This document shows positions 58,914-64,000 of a DNA stretch of 64,000 bases, piece after piece. Made by a program: the position numbers and the translations under genes. Within the stretch, counting starts at the first letter, position 1. Every line of letters starts with the position of its first letter. The notes under the pieces were generated by a model, which was given only the letters and a program-made list of their open reading frames with translations, did not search any database and was not told the DNA's origin. The DNA is from Hyphomicrobiales bacterium (GTDB taxonomy: Bacteria; Pseudomonadota; Alphaproteobacteria; Rhizobiales; Rhizobiaceae), in contig UEGR01000008.1 of assembly GCA_900465685.1 (NCBI GenBank), forward strand, positions 1-64,000, written 5' to 3'.

Positions 58914-60788
58914 TCAGCCCTCAAAATCCTTACGGAAATTGCGCACCAGATCGCCAAGCTTTTTCATGCTTTGGGCTGTCTCGCTGTTATGAGACACGAC
59001 TGGCGCTGGTCGCTCCGGTGCAAGTGCTGCCGCCGTGACGGTTTCCAGCCTGCTGATTGTCGAAGGCTTCTCCAATAGATCGCTGTCTTCGGACGGTTTT
59101 TCAGGAACGCCGGTTTGCGCATTATTTTCAAAGGAGCGAAGCCGATCCACGATGCGGTCCAGCGCGATCTTGTCGTCGACCTGCCAGGATGCGGTGGGGT
59201 TTTCGGCTTTGCGGCGTCCCGGCAATTGATGCGGTGGGACTGTTTCGAAGGTCAGTCGCATCGGCGTTGAGAACGCTTCGCCAAAGGCGATGGCTTCACG
59301 GTTGGCAATTGACGAGAGAAATCCTGCCATACTGCGGGCGCCGCCGCGCAATGCGCCCTTGATGATTTCCTGATCGCGCTCATTGCCGAGGCGCATCGCG
59401 AAGATGGAGTTGCACTGCGAGAGAATGGTGGCGTCCAGCTCGCCGGGGCGCTGGCTGATCACGCCGAGATAGGAGCCATATTTGCGCCCTTCCTTGGCGA
59501 TGCGGGCAATGGCCTGTCGTGTCGGCCAGAAACCGGCATCCTTGTCGGCGGGAATATAACGGTGCGCTTCCTCGCAGATGACAAGGGTTTGCAGGCTGCC
59601 TTCGCTCGACATGGCAATGTCGAAGGAGAGGCGGCACAGAACCGACGCAACCGCATTGACCACCTCGGATGGCAGGCCTGCGAGCTGGAAGGTGCAAATC
59701 GGCTTGCCATTGTGCGGAATGCGGAAAATGCGGGCGATGGCCTGACGCATGGTTTCCGGGCCGCCGGTAACAGCAAACATGAAGCGAAAGCGCGGATCGC
59801 TGGCGATGGATTCCAGCCGCGCTTTCAGGTTGCGCAGATAGGGGCGCTCGGCCTTGCTGTCGAGAAGGCCGATCCTGTCTTCGATCAGGGTCAGGAGATC
59901 GCGCAGGCGATAGGCAATCGGCGTATCGACGCTGACCGTTCTGTCCGATAATTTGCGCCGCAAGGTCTGGCGGCCGCCGGTCTCGCTGTCATTGGTCTTT
60001 TCGCGGGCAAGCTGCACAAGGTCGCGCAATATGTCGTATTCGGTTGGCTCGGGGGGGCGACCACGAAAGATGACATCCGCAAACTCGTCCAACCGCAACA
60101 TCCAGAACGGCAATTCGATATTGGTCTGGTCCACCGCGATGGCAAGATCCGGAAATGCGCCAGCAAATTCATTGTGCGGATCGAGGATGAGGATGCGCAG
60201 ATCGGGCCGCTGCAAGACGATGCGGCGCAGCAGCAGCATGACGGCGCTGGATTTGCCCACGCCCGTGGTGCCGACAACGGCAAAATGGCGCGAGATGAGG
60301 TCTTCCACCGAAACATAGGCGGGAACGGAGGTATCCTGCGTCAGCGCGCCGATGGGGACGCTTGTCTGCCCCATCTGGGCATAGACAGCAGACAGGTCGG
60401 TGGCGCGGATGCGGTGGGCGATGGCGCCGGGATAAGGATATCTGGAAATACCGCCGCTAAACGACATAGCGCCATCCGGTTCGCCGCGGACTTCTCCGAG
60501 AAATTCGACATGGACGTGGACGATGTTGTCGCCGCCGCGTGCCCAGGCATTATCGGGCACGGTGACATTATGGACGAGGCCGACCAGACGGTTGCCGCCG
60601 GACTGTATCGAGATGAGCTGGCCTACAGTCCAGTAGTCATCGGAAGCCGTGGAAGAGGGGCCGGACAGAGCCGCGATGATCGCGCGCTCGCCGTCGCACT
60701 GGATGACATGGCCTTCCGTGCGGTTGCGCTGTACAAAGCCGCGGTCTTTCATCTCGGCATTGCCGTCAATATCCCCGCCCATGTTCAT
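58914..60788 (-). CDS. HerA-like hexameric ATPase (DUF87)
   Basis: The product (624 residues from ATG 60788) has an N-terminal beta-barrel (HAS-barrel) region and a RecA-like motor. Walker A GTTGVGKSSA lies near 173-182, LRILILDPHNEFAGAFPD near 201-218 as Walker B, and the VICEEAHRYIPADKD block near 416-430. The C-terminal tail is Pro/Glu-rich. HerA proteins move DNA at ends or forks, but the usual partner nuclease NurA is not nearby. A TTG at 60827 would add 13 residues; ATG 60782 is another option. The start diverges from the ilvB leader. Confidence 0.82.
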   Translation of the reverse strand: MNMGGDIDGNAEMKDRGFVQRNRTEGHVIQCDGERAIIAALSGPSSTASDDYWTVGQLISIQSGGNRLVGLVHNVTVPDNAWARGGDNIVHVHVEFLGEVRGEPDGAMSFSGGISRYPYPGAIAHRIRATDLSAVYAQMGQTSVPIGALTQDTSVPAYVSVEDLISRHFAVVGTTGVGKSSAVMLLLRRIVLQRPDLRILILDPHNEFAGAFPDLAIAVDQTNIELPFWMLRLDEFADVIFRGRPPEPTEYDILRDLVQLAREKTNDSETGGRQTLRRKLSDRTVSVDTPIAYRLRDLLTLIEDRIGLLDSKAERPYLRNLKARLESIASDPRFRFMFAVTGGPETMRQAIARIFRIPHNGKPICTFQLAGLPSEVVNAVASVLCRLSFDIAMSSEGSLQTLVICEEAHRYIPADKDAGFWPTRQAIARIAKEGRKYGSYLGVISQRPGELDATILSQCNSIFAMRLGNERDQEIIKGALRGGARSMAGFLSSIANREAIAFGEAFSTPMRLTFETVPPHQLPGRRKAENPTASWQVDDKIALDRIVDRLRSFENNAQTGVPEKPSEDSDLLEKPSTISRLETVTAAALAPERPAPVVSHNSETAQSMKKLGDLVRNFRKDFEG

Positions 60789-60901
60789 TTCGCTAACTTT
60801 CAAAAGAGTGTTGAACGAAACTAACAAATCCGGGTTGAAATAAAGTTATCGAAAGGGTGGGGTGAATCTTAAGAAAATATCGCAGGGCCCGTATTTATGC
60901 G

Positions 60902-60930
60902 TTGACGGCTCGTTTTCAGGCGATTAGTGT
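60902..60930 (+). promoter_or_regulatory. Candidate promoter of the ilvBH operon
   Basis: TTGACG at 60902-60907 is a near-perfect -35 box. With a 17-nt spacer the -10 would be TAGTGT at 60925-60930, a weak match. The predicted start point, about 60937, lies 2 nt before the leader-peptide ATG. Confidence 0.45.
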
Positions 60931-60938
60931 CCCGCCCC

Positions 60939-60992
60939 ATGAACACGTTTATTATTCTTGTGGTACGGGCGCGCATGGGCAGGATGGTGTAA
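60939..60992 (+). CDS. ilvL: Branched-chain amino-acid leader peptide of ilvBH
   Basis: The 17-residue peptide MNTFIILVVRARMGRMV contains five consecutive branched-chain residues (Ile-Ile-Leu-Val-Val) and is followed by a 10-bp hairpin and an attenuator. This is the layout of ilv attenuation leaders. No Shine-Dalgarno precedes the ATG (the upstream bases are GTCCCGCCCC), and the predicted transcript would start about 2 nt earlier, so it may be translated leaderless. The Ile codons are ATT, the Leu CTT and the Val GTG and GTA. Confidence 0.84.
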   Translation: MNTFIILVVRARMGRMV

Positions 60993-61018
60993 CCATCCGG
61001 CGAAAGCTCCCATGCGCG
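60970..61018 (+). promoter_or_regulatory. Ten-bp pause/anti-antiterminator hairpin in the ilv leader
   Basis: CGCGCATGGG (60970-60979, inside the leader peptide) pairs perfectly with CCCATGCGCG (61009-61018). A smaller GGATGG/CCATCC stem lies inside. A ribosome stalled at the Ile-Val codons would cover the left arm and free the right arm region. Confidence 0.8.
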
Positions 61019-61044
61019 AAAGACAGGCTCCCTCGGGGGCCTTT
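61003..61044 (+). promoter_or_regulatory. Predicted antiterminator pairing
   Basis: AAAGCTCCC (61003-61011) can pair with the terminator's right arm and first T residues (GGGGG then CTTT, 61035-61044), leaving one bulged C. This excludes both the 10-bp hairpin and the terminator. Confidence 0.55.
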
Positions 61045-61047
61045 TTT
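61026..61047 (+). terminator. Attenuator of ilvBH
   Basis: GGCTCC and GGGGCC (one G-T pair) form a 6-bp stem with loop CTCG, followed by six T, 67 nt before the ilvB start. Its position between a leader peptide and the structural gene identifies it as an attenuator rather than an end-of-operon terminator. Confidence 0.8.
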
Positions 61048-61113
61048 ATTATCCAAAAAAGCCCGATGCGGCTAAATCTAACACCGAAATATCGACTAGA
61101 CGGGAAGAGAACG

Positions 61114-62937
61114 ATGACTGCAGGTAAACAAGAGGCGGAAGCAACCGCCGCAGGATCACAGGAAACAAGCCATCCGCGCGAGATGACCGGCGCGGAAATG
61201 GTTATCCAGGCCATGATTGATCAGGGCGTGGAAAGCATTTTCGGCTATCCGGGCGGCGCAGTGCTTCCGATCTATGACGAACTGTTCCAGCAGGACAAAA
61301 TTCAGCACATTCTCGTGCGTCACGAGCAGGGCGCAGGCCATGCCGCCGAAGGCTATGCCCGCTCCACGGGCAAGGTTGGTGTGTTGCTGGTGACCTCCGG
61401 TCCCGGCGCAACCAATGCGGTTACGCCGCTTCAGGATGCGCTGATGGATTCCATCCCGCTCGTCTGCATTTCCGGTCAGGTCCCAACCTCCTTGATTGGC
61501 TCCGATGCTTTTCAGGAAGCCGATACCGTTGGCATCACGCGTCCCTGCACCAAGCACAACTGGCTGGTGAAGGACGTCAACGACCTGTCGCGCGTTCTGC
61601 ATGAAGCCTTCCATGTCGCATCCACGGGTCGTCCCGGCCCGGTTCTGGTCGATATTCCGAAGGACATCCAGTTTGCAAAGGGCATCTATACGCCGCCGCA
61701 GACCACGCCGCGTACCACGTACCGTCCGGTTCTCGACGGCAATGCGCAGGCGATTGCCGACGCTGTTCGTCTGCTCGCCACGGCGAAGAAGCCCGTCATC
61801 TATTCCGGCGGTGGCGTGATCAATTCCGGCCCGGCAGCTTCCCGTCTGCTGCGCGAGCTGGTTGAACTCGGCAATTTCCCGATCACCTCTACCCTGATGG
61901 GCCTCGGCGCTTATCCGGCTTCCGGCAAGAATTGGCTCGGCATGCTGGGCATGCACGGCACCTACGAAGCCAATATGACCATGCATGATTGCGACGTCAT
62001 GCTGTGCGTCGGCGCGCGCTTCGATGACCGTATTACTGGCCGCCTCAATGCCTTCTCGCCGAATTCGAAGAAGATTCACATCGATATTGATCCGTCGTCG
62101 ATCAACAAGAATGTCCGCGTGGATGTGCCGATTATCGGCGATGTTGCGCATGTTTTGGAAGATATCGTTCGCCAGTTCCGCGCTTCCGACAAAAAGCCGG
62201 AAAAGAAGACCATCGCGGCCTGGTGGGAGCAGATTGACCGTTGGCGCGCCCGCAATTCGCTGGCCTATACGCCGAACAAAGACGTCATCATGCCGCAATA
62301 TGCTATTGAGCGGCTGTATGAACTGACCAAGGATCGCAAGACCTACATCACCACGGAAGTTGGTCAGCACCAGATGTGGGCTGCGCAGTTCTACGGTTTT
62401 GAAGAACCGAACCGCTGGCTGACCTCGGGCGGTCTGGGCACTATGGGTTATGGCCTGCCTGCCGCGCTCGGTGTGCAGATCGCACATCCGGATGCGCTGG
62501 TTATCGACATTGCTGGTGATGCATCGATCCAGATGTGCATTCAGGAAATGTCGGCGGCTATCCAGCATAATGCGCCGATCAAGATATTCATCCTGAACAA
62601 CCAGTATATGGGCATGGTCCGCCAGTGGCAGCAATTGCTGCATGGCAATCGTCTGTCGCATTCCTATACGGAAGCGATGCCGGATTTCGTCAAACTGGCG
62701 GAAGCCTATGGCGCGCATGGCATCCGTTGCGAAAAGCCGGGCGATCTGGATAGCGCCATTCAGGAAATGATCGACATCGACAAGCCGGTCATCTTCGACT
62801 GCCGCGTTGCCAATCTGGCGAACTGTTTCCCGATGATCCCGTCCGGCAAGGCGCATAACGAAATGCTGTTGCCTGACGAAGCTACGGACGAAGCCGTTGC
62901 CAATGCCATCGACGCCAAGGGCCGCGCGCTCGTCTGA
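61114..62937 (+). CDS. ilvB: Acetolactate synthase large subunit
   Basis: This is the catalytic subunit for the first common step of valine, leucine and isoleucine synthesis; it uses thiamine diphosphate and FAD. The 607-residue protein has the ThDP motif VESIFGYPGGAVLPIYDEL near 39-57, the catalytic Glu in LVRHEQGAGHAAEG near 69-82, and the metal/ThDP motif GDASIQMCIQEMSA near 469-482 with NNQYMGMVRQWQ near 496. ATG 61114 is preceded by GGGAAGAGA. The start codon follows the attenuator. It is in an operon with ilvH. Confidence 0.96.
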   Translation: MTAGKQEAEATAAGSQETSHPREMTGAEMVIQAMIDQGVESIFGYPGGAVLPIYDELFQQDKIQHILVRHEQGAGHAAEGYARSTGKVGVLLVTSGPGATNAVTPLQDALMDSIPLVCISGQVPTSLIGSDAFQEADTVGITRPCTKHNWLVKDVNDLSRVLHEAFHVASTGRPGPVLVDIPKDIQFAKGIYTPPQTTPRTTYRPVLDGNAQAIADAVRLLATAKKPVIYSGGGVINSGPAASRLLRELVELGNFPITSTLMGLGAYPASGKNWLGMLGMHGTYEANMTMHDCDVMLCVGARFDDRITGRLNAFSPNSKKIHIDIDPSSINKNVRVDVPIIGDVAHVLEDIVRQFRASDKKPEKKTIAAWWEQIDRWRARNSLAYTPNKDVIMPQYAIERLYELTKDRKTYITTEVGQHQMWAAQFYGFEEPNRWLTSGGLGTMGYGLPAALGVQIAHPDALVIDIAGDASIQMCIQEMSAAIQHNAPIKIFILNNQYMGMVRQWQQLLHGNRLSHSYTEAMPDFVKLAEAYGAHGIRCEKPGDLDSAIQEMIDIDKPVIFDCRVANLANCFPMIPSGKAHNEMLLPDEATDEAVANAIDAKGRALV

Positions 62938-62953
62938 TCCGGAGGATTTAATT

Positions 62954-63526
62954 ATGAATGCACAGAACCTAGCTTCCGGATCGGCTTACTTCATCGCTGC
63001 CGAAACCCAGACCCCGGAAACCCACACGCTTGCGGTCCTCGTCGATAACGAGCCGGGTGTTCTTGCCCGTGTGATCGGACTTTTCTCCGGTCGCGGTTAC
63101 AACATCGAAAGCCTGACGGTTTCGGAAACCGAGCACGAGAAGCATCTGTCGCGCATCACCATCGTGACGCGTGGCACGCCGCATGTGCTTGACCAGATCC
63201 GTCACCAGCTGGCGCGCATCGTTCCGGTGCACCGCGTGGTGGATCTGAGCCATCGTGCGAGCGAACTTGGGCATGATCGTCCGATCGAGCGCGAGCTGGC
63301 GCTGGTTAAGGTGGCTGGCAAGGGTGAAGCCCGCGCCGAAACTCTGCGTCTTGCCGATGCGTTCAAGGCCAAGGTGGTCGACGCGACGACGGATCACTTC
63401 ATTCTGGAGATCACCGGCAAAACCGCCAAGATCGACCAGTTCATCTCGATCATGAAGCCGCTCGGCCTTGTCGAAATCTGCCGCACTGGCGTGGCGGCAA
63501 TGAACCGCGGTCCTGAAGGCATGTAA
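62954..63526 (+). CDS. ilvH: Acetolactate synthase small (regulatory) subunit
   Basis: The 190-residue regulatory subunit mediates feedback inhibition by valine. An ACT domain spans about 21-95 (LAVLVDNEPGVLARVIGLFS near 25, GYNIESLTV near 47), and a C-terminal ACT-like domain follows (VKVAGKGEARAETLRL near 118). ATG 62954 has GGAGGA at 62941-62946, a strong Shine-Dalgarno. It lies 16 nt after ilvB. A terminator follows. Confidence 0.95.
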   Translation: MNAQNLASGSAYFIAAETQTPETHTLAVLVDNEPGVLARVIGLFSGRGYNIESLTVSETEHEKHLSRITIVTRGTPHVLDQIRHQLARIVPVHRVVDLSHRASELGHDRPIERELALVKVAGKGEARAETLRLADAFKAKVVDATTDHFILEITGKTAKIDQFISIMKPLGLVEICRTGVAAMNRGPEGM

Positions 63527-63572
63527 GTATAGTTTCTCTGCCAAGGGCAGAGGATCGATACAATAAGGCTTA

Positions 63573-63607
63573 AAACCGGCACAATGTTTCGATTGTGCCG
63601 GTTTTTT
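63573..63607 (+). terminator. Rho-independent terminator after ilvH
   Basis: AACCGGCACAAT (63574-63585) and ATTGTGCCGGTT (63592-63603) form a perfect 12-bp stem with loop GTTTCG, followed by a T-run. Confidence 0.95.
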
Positions 63608-63644
63608 ATTGAGCTAATTTGTGCGGGTAAATCGGGTTCATCAT

Positions 63645-64000
63645 ATGTCTGTCGAAATATTTCTGGCGCTGATCGCCTTCGCTTTCGTTTCTTCCATAAC
63701 GCCGGGTCCGAACAATCTGATGCTTCTGGCGTCGGGGGTGAACTTCGGTTTTCGCCGCACGATCCCGCATATGCTGGGTATTGGCGTCGGCTTTTTCGGC
63801 CTGCTTCTGGCGGTCGGGTTCGGATTGGGCATGTTGCTTGAAACTGTGCCGGCCTTCTACACCAGCCTGAAATTCGCTGGGGGCGCATATATGCTCTATC
63901 TCGCATGGAAAATCGCGACATCGCGTTCCATCGGCGAGGCAAAGGGCAATCGTGACGACAAGCCGATGACGTTCATGCAGGCCGCAGCCTTTCAGTGGGT
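63645..64000 (+). CDS. LysE family amino-acid exporter, cut by window end
   Basis: The partial product (118 residues visible) starts MSVEIFLALIAFAFVSSITP and has the LysE/RhtB signature SSITPGPNNLMLLASGVNFG near 16-35 and a GGAYMLYLAWKIATS segment near 79-93. About three membrane segments are complete. It exports an amino acid or derivative that cannot be named from sequence. The C-terminus lies beyond the window. Confidence 0.88.
   Translation, partial: MSVEIFLALIAFAFVSSITPGPNNLMLLASGVNFGFRRTIPHMLGIGVGFFGLLLAVGFGLGMLLETVPAFYTSLKFAGGAYMLYLAWKIATSRSIGEAKGNRDDKPMTFMQAAAFQW

Noticed and set aside
58914-60788. Anti-phage defence module based on a HerA-like ATPase
   Set aside because: No nuclease, SIR2 or other effector gene is adjacent, and the neighbours are miaA, a diguanylate cyclase and ilvBH.
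61156-62856. A 566-codon minus-strand frame opposite ilvB
   Set aside because: It is antisense to a fully conserved gene and its product has no motif; high GC content keeps such frames open.

Overview
The window comes from the chromosome of an alphaproteobacterium of the order Rhizobiales, most likely the Brucella/Ochrobactrum group. I infer this from gene order and protein features: a complete division and cell-wall (dcw) cluster ending ftsQ-ftsA-ftsZ-lpxC, a long FtsZ with a Pro/Gln-rich linker, a circularly permuted two-piece tmRNA, an alphaproteobacterial SspB, a UPF0303/HbpS-like protein, and dispersed palindromic elements of about 100 bp that resemble the repeats described in Brucella. 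No species can be assigned from the sequence alone. Nearly everything is conserved housekeeping sequence. I see no prophage, insertion sequence, CRISPR array, rRNA or tRNA.

Layout. 1-314: the leader before rsmH, with a 9-copy 8-bp tandem repeat. 315-13768: rsmH-ftsL-ftsI-murE-murF-mraY-murD-ftsW-murG-murC-murB, tightly packed and closed by a strong terminator. 14018-18996: ddl-ftsQ-ftsA-ftsZ, closed by a second terminator. 19344-25476: lpxC, bamD, recN, ligA. 25481-27373: a DUF2461 protein and an AzlC/AzlD exporter. 27376-30861 (minus): Xaa-Pro aminopeptidase, prmA and a SCO protein. 31213-33530: an orphan Stealth-family phosphotransferase in an AT-rich patch, a hexapeptide transferase and CreA. 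33553-37224 (minus): a UvrD-type helicase and a kinase-fold protein. 37353-43485: UPF0303 protein, FAD-linked oxidase, giant AsmA-family protein. 43488-45080 (minus): RHH protein, DUF4169, a previously overlooked 58-residue membrane protein, and SspB. 45179-47421: TetR regulator divergent from a Bcr/CflA efflux pump with a palindromic operator between them. 47440-47783 (minus): ssrA. 48424-50172: DUF2853, thyA, folA. 50356-54353: hflK-hflC-DUF2065-degP. 54485-60788: flavoprotein, GNAT, serB, miaA, diguanylate cyclase, HerA-like ATPase. 60902-63526: the ilvBH operon behind a leader peptide and attenuator. 63645-end: a partial LysE exporter.

How the genes work together. Some forty per cent of the window serves envelope growth and septation: the Mur enzymes make lipid II, FtsW/FtsI polymerise and cross-link it at the FtsZ/FtsA/FtsQ/FtsL divisome, LpxC commits to lipid A, BamD inserts outer-membrane proteins. 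HflKC, DegP, SspB and tmRNA form a protein quality-control set. ThyA and FolA are the coupled thymidylate/folate pair.

Most notable observations: (i) a 17-codon leader peptide with an Ile-Ile-Leu-Val-Val run, followed by mutually exclusive hairpins, upstream of ilvB and probably translated without a 5' UTR; (ii) three copies of a palindromic element, all in the same orientation and ending 19-28 nt before a start codon, with a compensatory base change supporting a conserved fold; (iii) the permuted ssrA with a readable tag; (iv) the unannotated 58-residue membrane protein next to sspB.
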